From positions 124,001-188,000 of the forward strand of contig QKMZ01000006.1 in the NCBI GenBank assembly GCA_003242885.1: a stretch of 64,000 nt of DNA, given 5' to 3'. The stretch is from Candidatus Melainabacteria bacterium. Lineage in GTDB: Bacteria > Cyanobacteriota > Vampirovibrionia > Obscuribacterales > Obscuribacteraceae. Each line of letters begins with the position of its first letter. The stretch's first letter is position 1. Below the pieces are notes generated by a model. It was given only the letters and a program-made list of their open reading frames with translations, did not search any database and was not told the DNA's origin. The position numbers were made by a program, and so were the translations under genes. Positions 18,701-26,652 of this stretch are shown here, piece by piece.

Positions 18701-21260
18701 TGGTAAGCTTGTTGCCTGTATAGGTGTAGGTAAGCGTTACACCATACGGGAAGACCTGAGTAACAAGCTGCCCACTGGAGTTGAAATTAAATTCGACCCC
18801 CTGAGGCGTAGTCATAGTGTATGCGCCTGTATTTTCAGAGAGAGTCGCAGGTGCGCTATTTTGTGCAGTGAAAGTGCCGTCGGGCTGCTTCACGAACACG
18901 TAAGACCCTTCACCGACCGAGAGATTCACAGTGTTGAAACAAACCTGATCGACCCACCACTTATCTGCGATTGTCATAGTGACGAGTTTGGAGAGCGGAC
19001 GCGAAGTATCTGACACTAGGTCAGCGCAAACAAACAGTTCTGCGATGGTCGCTGCGCCCTGGAGTGCAGACTCTTCGCCCATCGAGAGGAACCCGTCACT
19101 GCCGATCTGGGCAGAACCCATGAAGTTGTGACTCCAGCCGTAGCCGAGCGGACCATTCACATGCTGCGCGTCAGACCTGTAGGTTCGGTCGAAAGACAGC
19201 AGATACGGGAATTTCTGACTGCCCAAGGAGATATCGCTGTGGCGATAAACATAGGCGCCATTGAAAATGTCAATTGGGTCACCTTTTTCCTCACCAGGGT
19301 TGGGCTTTTTCTTGCCGGGATTGGGATCGCCATCGATCTTCCCGCCCTTTAAGCCACCATTAATGATACCAATTGCGCCCGCAGGCGGATAAACCCAGTA
19401 TCCCCATCCCTGCCAACCGGCTAGAGTCTGGGTCGGATCCTCGGAAATCACAACGGTATTTCCCCACTGGACGAACCAGTTGTAGATATTGTCCAAGTCG
19501 GTTTGGTTGTAACCGTTGCCGTTCAAGATGCTGGAAATGTCAGTACCGGTATTCCAGTTTGAAGTCGTGCCCTTGTAGATCACGTCTCCATCACTGTTTG
19601 CTTTGTCGATCACGGTGGTCGTCGACGCACCTACGGCGGTGCCCGTTACCTGCATCAGCACACCGGCTTCGAGAGCCACACCATGCATAGCCAGAACAGT
19701 GTCGTTAATTGGCGTCTTCGTGACATCGTTGTCCAGGTTGGTGCTCGAACCTGAAACACCACCAATATCGGTGCCAAGCAAGCTCCCATCATCAAAGGAG
19801 ATGATGCCAACCTGGTGGTTGTACATGGTATGACAGTTCGTGATCTTGTTGATCAGGTCACATACTCTTGTGCTCTGAGCAGCCCAAGAGTACCAAATTA
19901 CCGCCAACTTCTCTCCAAGAATCGGCTCGGAGGTGCTCGAACCACCGGCAGCTTCGTTAGCCGCCATTTGCTTTAAGTGATAATCAAACTGTCCACGCCC
20001 GAGGTTGCCCCAGGCATTGCCGATTAGGTAATACCGACCGGCCCAGAGGAACGACTGCCACCACTCCTGGTCGTACCATGTAACCGGATACGCATTGTGA
20101 GTGACTGTCAAAAGCACCGAATTCCACGTGCCCACACCCTGGGCGTCGCCGGTTGCAATGACCGAACCGTTCAACGCCAGAACCGGTTGGAGGCTGCCGT
20201 TGTAGAAAAGTGTCAGTCTGGCTCCCGCAAGCTGATCCGAAGTGAAAGTCTCGTCAATACTCCAAGTATTGGGAGTATTTCCCGGGAAACGCACCTGAAG
20301 GGTGGTTTTATAGTTGGACGGAATGTCTGCCGTCCAGGTAGTCGGAGTATCGCCTGGCGCCTGGTAGGGCAATGACGTCTGAAGCAGCGGGATCGTCGCC
20401 GGCACGATTTTCTGTCCGCCCAGAATGTCATCGACTGTCGCATTCGGAGCGTTCGTCTTGATCCAGTCCGCCAAATTGCCGGTCATTGTCGTCAAGTCGT
20501 CGCGAATGTTCGTAGTGTTCATGTTCTGAACATACTCATCGCCGCTATCGATGGTCGCGCCACTCTCAGCATTGGACATGAAGGTGGTTGCGTTGTAGTC
20601 GAGGATGGTATCGAGGCCGCTTACTGCTGCAGTCCGATCGTAGGCCTTGCGACTCGGATCAAACACGTAGGTCGTCGAATCGATTTCTACCTCGACCCAC
20701 ATGTGACCGATCACCATGTCCCAGCCAGTGCCGTTCCATGTTGGCGCGTCAGCGGGGACGTTTTCGTTGCCGCAATAATTGTAGGAAGCCCAGATGCTGG
20801 AAGTACCGAACCACTCGGCATAATCCGCTTCTGGAAGTTCAATGGTGCCTTTCACGTACGATGCGGTAAAGCCCGCTTCTCGCAGCAGCTCAACAAGAAG
20901 CATGCTCTGGTCAAACGAGTTACCTCTACCGTCGAGCAAAGTTCCAAGGGCGCCTTTCTGTACACCCCAACCTGGTTCCCAGTCAATGTTGTCGTGGACA
21001 AACTGATAGATGAGCTGTGGGTCACCTTTCAATGCCCGAGCTTGCTCGACAATGGAAGGAGCGCCCGGAACAGTGTTGTTCGCGATTGACTTTGTACTCT
21101 TCCGCTTGCCTTTAAACTTACGCTTGTAAAACTTACTGTCATCAACAACTTTATTGTCGACGATGTGGTTCCACACGGATGGTGAAACTGGACGACTCCC
21201 CTTCATCTCTGGACCACGGGGAGCGCTGTTGGATGGACTCGGTGTTTTCTTCGAGGACAT
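15735..21260 (-). CDS. Giant RHS/YD-repeat protein with lanthipeptide-like Cys/Ser/Thr-rich C-terminus
   Basis: 1841 aa with no obvious signal peptide. Residues about 70-210 are transglutaminase-like: GRGNSFDQ (the Cys position is Ser115), GHMWVEV (His186) and FDPSRK (Asp201), so probably not catalytic. A DUF6531-like segment (PIDIFNGAYV, RTYRSD, GPLGYGWSHNF) and many YD repeats follow. The RHS core end carries DPAGYLAGLNLYTYVNNDP and DPFGD. The last 105 residues are not a known toxin: a Pro/Ser linker, then about 75 residues with 12 Cys and 16 Ser/Thr (15738-15962). LanC and LanB follow directly, so the tail could be a cage-displayed modified peptide (inference). Confidence 0.9.
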   Translation of the reverse strand: MSSKKTPSPSNSAPRGPEMKGSRPVSPSVWNHIVDNKVVDDSKFYKRKFKGKRKSTKSIANNTVPGAPSIVEQARALKGDPQLIYQFVHDNIDWEPGWGVQKGALGTLLDGRGNSFDQSMLLVELLREAGFTASYVKGTIELPEADYAEWFGTSSIWASYNYCGNENVPADAPTWNGTGWDMVIGHMWVEVEIDSTTYVFDPSRKAYDRTAAVSGLDTILDYNATTFMSNAESGATIDSGDEYVQNMNTTNIRDDLTTMTGNLADWIKTNAPNATVDDILGGQKIVPATIPLLQTSLPYQAPGDTPTTWTADIPSNYKTTLQVRFPGNTPNTWSIDETFTSDQLAGARLTLFYNGSLQPVLALNGSVIATGDAQGVGTWNSVLLTVTHNAYPVTWYDQEWWQSFLWAGRYYLIGNAWGNLGRGQFDYHLKQMAANEAAGGSSTSEPILGEKLAVIWYSWAAQSTRVCDLINKITNCHTMYNHQVGIISFDDGSLLGTDIGGVSGSSTNLDNDVTKTPINDTVLAMHGVALEAGVLMQVTGTAVGASTTTVIDKANSDGDVIYKGTTSNWNTGTDISSILNGNGYNQTDLDNIYNWFVQWGNTVVISEDPTQTLAGWQGWGYWVYPPAGAIGIINGGLKGGKIDGDPNPGKKKPNPGEEKGDPIDIFNGAYVYRHSDISLGSQKFPYLLSFDRTYRSDAQHVNGPLGYGWSHNFMGSAQIGSDGFLSMGEESALQGAATIAELFVCADLVSDTSRPLSKLVTMTIADKWWVDQVCFNTVNLSVGEGSYVFVKQPDGTFTAQNSAPATLSENTGAYTMTTPQGVEFNFNSSGQLVTQVFPYGVTLTYTYTGNKLTSVGNGIGRTITLTYTGDKITSVSDGEGRSVGYSYTSDKLDTFTDEMSEDTTFEYDSHALLTKIFYPANPLDAFIENVYDSLGRVKEQFNASGNKWTYYIAGSRAEEVDPNDNGTSYYFNGFGRITRTIDALGNEKLSEYDGKQRVVRTVEPEGNEVLFTYDSNNNILSKTQVPKPGSGLSNIVQNYTYDSIWAQLETEEDGEGNVTTYTYDGSTGQLLTIERPVINSVVPTMTYTYNARGQILSIEDESGVVTEYEYDTGTEVRLSSTVDPGSSPHLNIVTSWEYDNFGNIVSWTDPNNNETVDEYNDKRQIIQRTAASPFGYLTKWSYDENGNNTKIERETSTGWQTFIFTYSISNKLLSITDPANKSQVFTYDELDRVETSTDAESRTITYTYDELSRLATTEDPATNVFETRTYTDNGKLESLTDADSNTTSFTYDGLDRQKRITYADSTYEENQSYDGNGSVLTYRTRSGNTIVSTFDVLNRLSTKAPQSQPTVTYDYDLAGRTLSVSKPVVLGDPSSGALQFSYDSAGRFVSEEYPDGKIVQHTLDQAGNGIKTEWPDGYYVERTFDELLRMTAINLNGSLTPAVELSYDTLSHAVDYSFSNGTSTTFVPEVNRDISQIVHAWVGSSLTLDYAYNDIHQVVQADASASPGDFWHPASAGTVTYGSVNSVHQYPTVGGATYTYDSNENLSGDGTWTYTFDTENHLTSAAKTGVTVNALYDGMHRQSQKELVGGAKTRFIYSGWQRIADYDGTSGALQNRYIYGPGIDEPLIQVSSAGALTFYHADRMGSIIGVSNSSGAVVNSNKFGPFGETPSLGGTTFGFTGQRYDSDLGLYYYKQRYYAPAIGRFLQPDPAGYLAGLNLYTYVNNDPLNLADPFGDITLPGGNMQQPTPSPSPNATGGPNEPTTNPCPLLILSPLISKITCQDNTVACCSNNCGGGNIDQPTLGCNPTVTDSCGCNQTPVSNTCYVPTTLCTQTCNCKPPK

Positions 21261-21296
21261 CTTCTTTTCCTTTTGTGTGTTTCGGTTTGGAATTAG

Positions 21297-21325
21297 GAAA
21301 GCCCCAGCGATCTGCCAGGGCTTTC
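21297..21325 (-). promoter_or_regulatory. Hairpin between the YD micro-peptide and the RHS gene
   Basis: GAAAGCCC (21297-21304) pairs with GGGCTTTC (21318-21325). No T-run follows on the minus strand, so it is more likely an mRNA-processing or attenuating hairpin than a full terminator. It lies 31 nt after the micro-peptide stop. Confidence 0.45.
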
Positions 21326-21355
21326 ACAAATATTTTGCAGAAATTGTTGGAGTCT

Positions 21356-21502
21356 TTAGCAGCCGCCGCCACCGCAGGTGACGACCACAGAGGTTCTGTT
21401 GCCCATCGAATCATAGTTGTAAGTGATCACGGTGCCGTTTGCAAACGTGACCTTCTTGAGCCAGCCCTGAGGCCAATACTCGTAGATTGCTGAATCGCTC
21501 AT
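21356..21502 (-). CDS. 48-aa single-YD-repeat peptide ending in CGGGGC
   Basis: A small gene with a good ribosome site (AAAAGGAAAA, about 7 nt before ATG 21502). The product starts MSDSAIYEYW. It then reads as one complete YD repeat (GWLKKVTFANGTVITYNYD, then SMGNRTSVVVT) and stops right after CGGGGC. The last six codons and the stop are at 21356-21376. It has Ser/Thr and two Cys but no classic LanA leader motif. It precedes the RHS, LanC and LanB genes on the same strand, so it may be a leader-like RiPP precursor, a cap or assembly piece for the RHS shell, or a duplicated repeat unit. No function is known to me. Confidence 0.75.
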   Translation of the reverse strand: MSDSAIYEYWPQGWLKKVTFANGTVITYNYDSMGNRTSVVVTCGGGGC

Positions 21503-21593
21503 GGTGTTTTCCTTTTCAATCGTCTCTCCTCGAGACGAGGGTTGGGCTTTTTTTGCTATAAATTGTTGCTCTGAAGAAATTTTGATTTCTAAC

Positions 21594-22148
21594 TCAGCGA
21601 GTCGGTGACACTGGCTGTGAGCCGAATACTCGACGCCAGACTTCGCTAACCTTTGGATCAGACAGTGCCTTGGCTAGCTCCGCCTGATTTTTAGTAACAT
21701 CGGCCTCTGCTAGCTTGAGCGCGGTGGTTATCGCCAATTCATAGAGCTTCGTGACTTGATCTGCTGACAGATTCTGATTTATGGACTGCTCGCAGATTCT
21801 GTAGAGGCTCTCACGAAGAAACCGAATACTTGTCTGTGTCTTAGACAGCTCGACAACAGCAGTTTTGAATTCTGCTTCTGCTTTGGCATCGATAGCACTG
21901 CCATCCGTCTTCGCTTCAGCAAGAATTTTGGACACTGTTTCAAGTGCTACGTCCGGTGACGGCTCTGCGCAAACATAGTATCCGCTGTCCTTTCGAGGAA
22001 TGATAACGACCCCTCGCCTTGATGCGTCCATGTCGATGTAGGTTGGCTGGCCTGTCGCAATGGCACGTACAGAAGTTGATGGCTGTATTGCGGCACAGCC
22101 GGAAAGAAGTAGCGCAGAAATTGTCAGCGCAACTATTTGATGTTTCAT
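21594..22148 (-). CDS. Predicted lipoprotein of unknown function
   Basis: 184 aa. It begins with a short charged start, a hydrophobic core and a lipobox (LLLSGCAA, Cys about residue 18), so a membrane-anchored lipoprotein is clear. Residues about 80-180 are helical and charged (AEAEFKTAVVELSKTQ, KLAEADVTKNQAELAKAL). An ATG at 22235 is in frame, but the signal peptide starts at 22148. It lies between the membrane gene and the YD peptide. Immunity lipoproteins (LanI) exist in lantibiotic loci, but no sequence likeness supports that here. Confidence 0.75.
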   Translation of the reverse strand: MKHQIVALTISALLLSGCAAIQPSTSVRAIATGQPTYIDMDASRRGVVIIPRKDSGYYVCAEPSPDVALETVSKILAEAKTDGSAIDAKAEAEFKTAVVELSKTQTSIRFLRESLYRICEQSINQNLSADQVTKLYELAITTALKLAEADVTKNQAELAKALSDPKVSEVWRRVFGSQPVSPTR

Positions 22149-22206
22149 ATGATTTCCTGAGCCGTTTGCACGACTAGAACTAAGAGGTGAACTTGAATTG
22201 GCTTTT

Positions 22207-22653
22207 CTACCGAGATTCAGGCGGAGGCGTGACATAGAAAATCCTTTCCAGGACAGGAATGGTTAGGGTGGTAAGGATTAATAACACAGAGCCGTACACC
22301 GGCTGATATAGAGTCGGCCACTGCGCGGAGAATGGTCCACCTAGTGCAAAGACCCAGACGGCAAATGCAAATGCTGCTACGAAGCAAGGGAAAGCTTTGC
22401 TCAGGCTTATCCCTGGTGGCTGCGTTTTCATGTAGCACATATAGATCGGACTGAGACAGAGCAATGCTCCGAACACAATCCATTGAAGGATAGGCGAATT
22501 GTTTGCCTCTCCTACGATGATGCCGTTCAAAGTCACCCAGCCGGCAACAATGTCACCGGGGATATAACGTAGCAACTTCTCGAAATAGCTTTCATCGGCG
22601 CGCATACCGTTTGGCGGCGGTGTGCGTAAAAGCCTGATCAACTTCTTGATCAT
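22207..22653 (-). CDS. Small integral membrane protein, unknown family
   Basis: 148 aa with about four membrane helices (IVAGWVTLNGIIVG, ILQWIVFGALLCLSPIYM, CFVAAFAFAVWVFAL, SVLLILTTLTIPVL). It is preceded by a charged N-terminus ending in LLRYIPGDIVAGW and ends in a short polar tail TPPPESR. GGAG lies 6-7 nt before ATG 22653; a TTG at 22665 is also in frame. It is the first gene of the minus-strand array leading to the RHS, LanC and LanB genes (58 nt to the lipoprotein start). Its role is unknown; holin-like or partner functions are possible but unsupported. Confidence 0.7.
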   Translation of the reverse strand: MIKKLIRLLRTPPPNGMRADESYFEKLLRYIPGDIVAGWVTLNGIIVGEANNSPILQWIVFGALLCLSPIYMCYMKTQPPGISLSKAFPCFVAAFAFAVWVFALGGPFSAQWPTLYQPVYGSVLLILTTLTIPVLERIFYVTPPPESR

Positions 22654-23855
22654 GTCTTTCTCCAATCAGAAGACTTTCATTTGGATTAGGGTCAAAACTC
22701 CGCAACCATTCAAAGTTCTCGTGCACTATGCACGCTGCGTTCTACTGTTTTTATTCAATTATTTCGGCTTGGTGCCGCGAGCAGTTGAGTCCTTTGAAAA
22801 AAATGGATGCGTTGAATTGACTGACGCAACCTACTTGGTTGGTCATGGATAGGCAATGGGCACCTATCGGTAAAAGTTGGCTCCTCCGCTAGCTTCTAGA
22901 ACCAGATAGAGCTGCCAATTGATGGCTTGTCATGATTGAGGGTTAGCGTAGCTGTTATTAGAAACACATCAGAAAACGACTGTTGGCCTACGTTCTGCGA
23001 ACATTTAGTGTTAAGTCAGGCCGCAGAAGCGTAACTGTCTAGATATCGACTGTTCGACGAATCAGAACGTCAAAGTCTTAACATGGTTACGGACTGTGAC
23101 ACAAGGACTGTTATATGCGCAAAATTCCGTAACGAATATGCGCAGAACAAAGTCAAGTTGAAAAAACAAGGAAAAGTGAATTGCTAACGCGAGGTCGCGT
23201 GAAAGGGCAAATACAGCCATTTCTAAGTTCCTTTTTTTACTCTATATCTTTTAAAAGAGCTAAAAGAAGTTTCTCTCTTATGGAAAATTGCGAAGCAAAA
23301 AAACAATAGAGATATCTCTGTGGGCGCTGGGAGCGTTTTCAGCTGGAGCACCTCTTGAGGGTGCCGAGATGTTTGTTTTGAAGCTTGGAGGCTCTTGTAG
23401 GTGCCTCTGCTCGGGTCTGTGGAGCACCAATAGCAATGGTTACCATCGAGAAGAAATTAGTGACGTGTAATAAATACATGACTTAGATGCGATTTTTCAT
23501 TCGGTTACTTTCAAGTCGGAGTTCGCTAGAATTTTGGTAAATACGTCCGGCTACATACACTCGATTTTAACTTTGCTGTGTTGCCCAAGTTCGCTGTTGT
23601 TCGGTTTCTCGTAACGGGCCGGCGCACTGTATATAGTGGCATACGTGAATTTGAAAGGCAAGAGTTTAGAGTTAGTCTCAGAATTCGTAAAACGAAACCC
23701 AATCGAATTGACTGTATACTCCAGAGTGCGGTGCTCTAAAGAACAAGCGCAATAACTGAATCGCCTGGTCTCTCAGGTGTGTAGAATGCCCAACCAGATA
23801 ATATTATGCTCTTCGAAATATCTCTGTATCTTCGTTCGGAGCAACTTGTGTTTAG
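22654..23855. other. 1.2-kb gene-poor stretch upstream of the RHS/Lan array
   Basis: No frame longer than about 75 codons shows protein-like composition. Parts near 23220-23300 are AT-rich. It must contain the promoter for the minus-strand array beginning at 22653, but I cannot place -35/-10 boxes with confidence. It may hold decayed gene remains continuous with the pseudogene at 23856. Confidence 0.4.
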
Positions 23856-24202
23856 ACTGTTGCTCTTCTCTTCTCCGCAGAGCCTGCTGAATCCGGCGCG
23901 GAGCAACATCTTCAACTGGCTTTGGCCATCATGGAGAAGAAGTCATACAAGAACGATCCGCGAGAAGGATATCTAAAGTTATTGCTGGCATCAGTACTTG
24001 AAGCGCAAGGAAACTCGCGCAGGCCGCTCCTTTACTAAAGGAAGCGGAGATATCATTGACGAACGCAGGGAGACAATTGCCAATCGATTTCTTTGAGAAA
24101 TATGAGAAGTGATTGAAAAGTCTGGCTGTAGGTCCAGAATTGGAGCGTGTCCGCAAGAAGATTGAGGAACTCAAGAACGCAGATAAAACGAAAGAAAAGT
24201 AA
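23856..24202 (+). pseudogene. Decayed TPR-like gene fragment
   Basis: One frame reads EHLQLALAIMEKKSYKN and then LLLASVLEAQGN up to a frameshift near 24012. The sense continues in another frame as LAQAAPLLKEAEISL to FFEKYEK, meets an in-frame TGA near 24110, and resumes LERVRKKIEELKNADKTKEK before the TAA at about 24202. The composition and the repeated A-x-LxxA helices suggest the last repeats of a TPR protein. Limits are approximate, because the start is lost. Confidence 0.6.
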
Positions 24203-24328
24203 TCTTGCCATAAAGTAGCATTGAGGAGTTTTGGTCACCGGCTGTTCACGAACGCGGATTAGGGTATGAAAGGTGGTTTGTTTTGAAATTTTGCAACTAC
24301 CTAGTAAACGCACATCCTCATAATACGA

Positions 24329-24763
24329 ATGGGCTTACTCTACCTACTACTCGCCGCTGTGACCTGGTTTATGACCGGGCTAATTTGGTTCGTGCAGATT
24401 GTTCACTACCCGCTATTTGCGAGCGTTGGCAGTGACAAGTTTCTCTTGTATATCAAAGCTCATTGCAATTTGACTGGCTTGGTTGTAATCGTTCCGATGG
24501 TGATTCAACTTTTGCTTTCCGGCTTGGTTGCGTTCGAAAACAAATCATCCTACTCTGCGATCCTCTGGCTCAACTTTGCACTGGTGATTGTCATCTGGCT
24601 GCTCACCGGCTTTGCCTCAGTACCTTGCTTCAATAACATGTGCGCGGCAGGTTTTTCGGAGTCTGTTCATGGGCGATTGGTTTTGACAAACTGGGCGCGG
24701 ACCATTCTCTGGTCAGTTTGTTCGCTAATCTTGCTACTGGTGTTGCGGTCGGAGCTAAAGTGA
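24329..24763 (+). CDS. Four-helix membrane protein of unknown function
   Basis: 144 aa with four hydrophobic helices: LYLLLAAVTWFMTGLIWFVQ, the segment around LTGLVVIVPMVIQLLLSG, LWLNFALVIVIWLLTGF, and the last ILWSVCSLILLLVLRSELK. The first helix is followed by IVHYPLFASVGSDKF, with a conserved-looking His. A helical segment SVHGRLVLTNWART carries a second His. Small proteins of this shape occur in Cyanobacteria and Proteobacteria without an assigned role. No Shine-Dalgarno is visible, so it may be leaderless. It converges with the glutaredoxin gene. Confidence 0.75.
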   Translation: MGLLYLLLAAVTWFMTGLIWFVQIVHYPLFASVGSDKFLLYIKAHCNLTGLVVIVPMVIQLLLSGLVAFENKSSYSAILWLNFALVIVIWLLTGFASVPCFNNMCAAGFSESVHGRLVLTNWARTILWSVCSLILLLVLRSELK

Positions 24764-24816
24764 GTAACATCGATGTTTTCGATTTAGCATTGGGCAGCTG
24801 GCAGTGCCGCCGCAAC

Positions 24817-25071
24817 CTACGTCAAAAGCTCGTCGAGCTTTCCTTGGCTTTCTAAAGCGTAGAGATCATCGCAGCCGCCAATATGCCTATCGTCGATGAA
24901 AATCTGCGGAACCGTCATTCGCCCGTTTGACAGTTTGATCATTTCGTCTAATTTGTCCACATCTTCTGTGACGTTGAACTCTTCGAACTCGGCATTTTTG
25001 CGTTTTAGCAAAGCCTTTGCCTTGTCGCAGAAGTGACAGTGAGGTCCGGAATAAACAACTATCTTTGGCAT
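24817..25071 (-). CDS. grxC: Glutaredoxin (GrxC-type)
   Basis: An 84-aa classic glutaredoxin. It has strand IVVYSGPHCHFC with active-site CHFC (residues about 12-15), the TVPQIFI cis-Pro loop and the GGCDDL glutathione-binding motif. It reduces protein disulfides or mixed glutathione disulfides using glutathione. AGGA lies before the ATG. It shares the region with an HxlR/SDR redox pair, which fits a stress neighbourhood. Confidence 0.95.
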   Translation of the reverse strand: MPKIVVYSGPHCHFCDKAKALLKRKNAEFEEFNVTEDVDKLDEMIKLSNGRMTVPQIFIDDRHIGGCDDLYALESQGKLDELLT

Positions 25072-25169
25072 CGAGGTTTCCTGATATGTGTGTAGAAGTA
25101 ATTTAACGGTTGATCAACTTTACTTTATATGCAACGTCCGCCATTAATCCCCTTTCGAATTCACATGGC

Positions 25170-25556
25170 TTAAACGACGCTCGCATTCGATCCTTCACCG
25201 CCAGTGCCGTCTTGATAGTCTTTGTTGGTCATTTCTTCACGCAACTCCGACCACTTCAGCAACGCGTCCATTGCAGGACACAGAGCCTGTCCCCAATCTG
25301 TCATGCAGTATTCAACTTTTGGTGGAACTTGTTGATGAACAATTCTCTTCACCAGTCCATCGAGCTCTAGCTGGCGAAGCTGCTGAATTAGCATCTTCTG
25401 TGAGATACCCGGTATTGCGCGCTCGAGTTCAGAAAAGCGTTTAACTTGCCCTCCGAATAAGTTGAACAGAATTGCTAGTTTCCAGCGTCCTTCGACAAGC
25501 TTGAAGGCATTCTCAGCATCAGTGGCTGCGGAGATCGCGGTGTATTGTTTGCGCAT
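25170..25556 (-). CDS. HxlR-family winged-helix regulator
   Basis: 128 aa with the HxlR wing-helix: AFKLVEGRWKLAILF, RFSELERAIPGISQKMLIQQLRQLELDGLV and the wing PPKVEYCMTDWG. Unlike the other two HxlR proteins here, the N-terminal Cys before the first helix is missing (DAENAFKL), so sensing may differ. ATG 25556 is chosen; a GTG at 25577 is also in frame. It is divergent from an SDR gene with an inverted repeat between them. Confidence 0.85.
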   Translation of the reverse strand: MRKQYTAISAATDAENAFKLVEGRWKLAILFNLFGGQVKRFSELERAIPGISQKMLIQQLRQLELDGLVKRIVHQQVPPKVEYCMTDWGQALCPAMDALLKWSELREEMTNKDYQDGTGGEGSNASVV

Positions 25557-25560
25557 ACTT

Positions 25561-25604
25561 TTTAGTAAGTACCTCACTTTTTTGTCTGTTCTTGTACTTA
25601 AGTA
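25561..25604. promoter_or_regulatory. Candidate HxlR operator in divergent promoter
   Basis: TTTAGTAAGTAC (25561-25572) and GTACTTAAGTA (25594-25604) form an inverted pair matching at about 8 of 11 positions. They lie just upstream of the HxlR start and 73 bp from the SDR start. The GTACTT half-site also appears near the first HxlR gene. Confidence 0.45.
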
Positions 25605-25676
25605 ATTTTCCTACTAACGTTATAGCCAAACCCCCGACAAGTCAAAGTCGGCGAATTTCTATAGTGGAGACAATGT

Positions 25677-26459
25677 ATGAGTTTGGATCTTAAAATCGCT
25701 AATCGACGAGCTCTAGTGACTGGTGGCACCAAAGGGATTGGCGCGGCAGTAGTGCAAGTTCTTTTAGAGCAAGGCGTAAAAGTTATAACAACTTCTCGGT
25801 CTACGCCTGAGGCATTGCCGGAAGGTGTTGTCCATGTAGCTTGCGATCTTTCGACGGCCGAAGGCTGTGCAACTCTTGTAGAGGCGGTGAACAAGAAGTT
25901 TGGTGGAATCGATTTCATCATTAATTCACTTGGCGGATCGAGCGCTCCAGGCGGCGGCTTCGCTGTCCTTGACGACAATATCTGGTTTGAAGAACTGAAC
26001 TTAAATTTGATGTCGGCTGTTCGAATTGACCGCGCGTTAATTCCAGCAATGCTCAAAGCGGGGTCTGGCGTCGTTATTCACGTGACATCAATTCAGAACA
26101 GATTACCATTGCCGGAGTCTACAACGGCCTATGCTGCTGCCAAAGGAGCTATGTCGACTTACAGCAAAAGTCTATCCAAAGAGATTTCACCCAAAGGCAT
26201 CAGAGTAGTGCGGGTTTCTCCAGGCTGGGTAATGACTGAAGCATCGGAACGCCTGGCTGAGCGTCTTGCGGAACAAGCAAATACGGATTATGAAGGCGGC
26301 AAAGCAATAGTAATGAATGCACTGGGAGGGATTCCGCTCGGGCGTCCAGCGGAACCAAAAGAAGTGGCGGACCTTATCGCGTTCCTTGTTTCTCCACTTG
26401 CCGGAAGCATTACCGGAACTGAATATGTGATTGACGGCGGAACAATTCCGATTGCTTAA
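25677..26459 (+). CDS. SDR oxidoreductase
   Basis: 260 aa with TGGTKGIG (residues about 16-23), TSRS after strand 2, a central NSLGG (where most SDRs have NNAG), VTSIQNR with the active Ser, YAAAK and a C-terminal EYVIDGG. This is a complete SDR with an unusual NSLGG in place of NNAGG. GGAG lies 7 nt before ATG. It is divergent from an HxlR regulator and is the third SDR in this window beside a dedicated regulator. Confidence 0.9.
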   Translation: MSLDLKIANRRALVTGGTKGIGAAVVQVLLEQGVKVITTSRSTPEALPEGVVHVACDLSTAEGCATLVEAVNKKFGGIDFIINSLGGSSAPGGGFAVLDDNIWFEELNLNLMSAVRIDRALIPAMLKAGSGVVIHVTSIQNRLPLPESTTAYAAAKGAMSTYSKSLSKEISPKGIRVVRVSPGWVMTEASERLAERLAEQANTDYEGGKAIVMNALGGIPLGRPAEPKEVADLIAFLVSPLAGSITGTEYVIDGGTIPIA

Positions 26460-26652
26460 GAGCATTGAAGACCACGAAGACCCTAATAGAGGTTCAGAGA
26501 GCCTGCCTGCATTCAAAGGCGGGAACAACGATAGCTGACCTTGAACAATTCCTGGACAAACCTTATGTCTCGGTGCACTTCTTCCTTTTTTTCTTGGTTT
26601 GAAATGTTACCGAACGGGAAAAGTTTGATTATCAGCGACTTAGGGGGCATCA

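Noticed and set aside
21594..22148. Lipoprotein as a LanI-type immunity protein
   Set aside because: It has a lipobox and the right position but no sequence likeness; kept as unknown.
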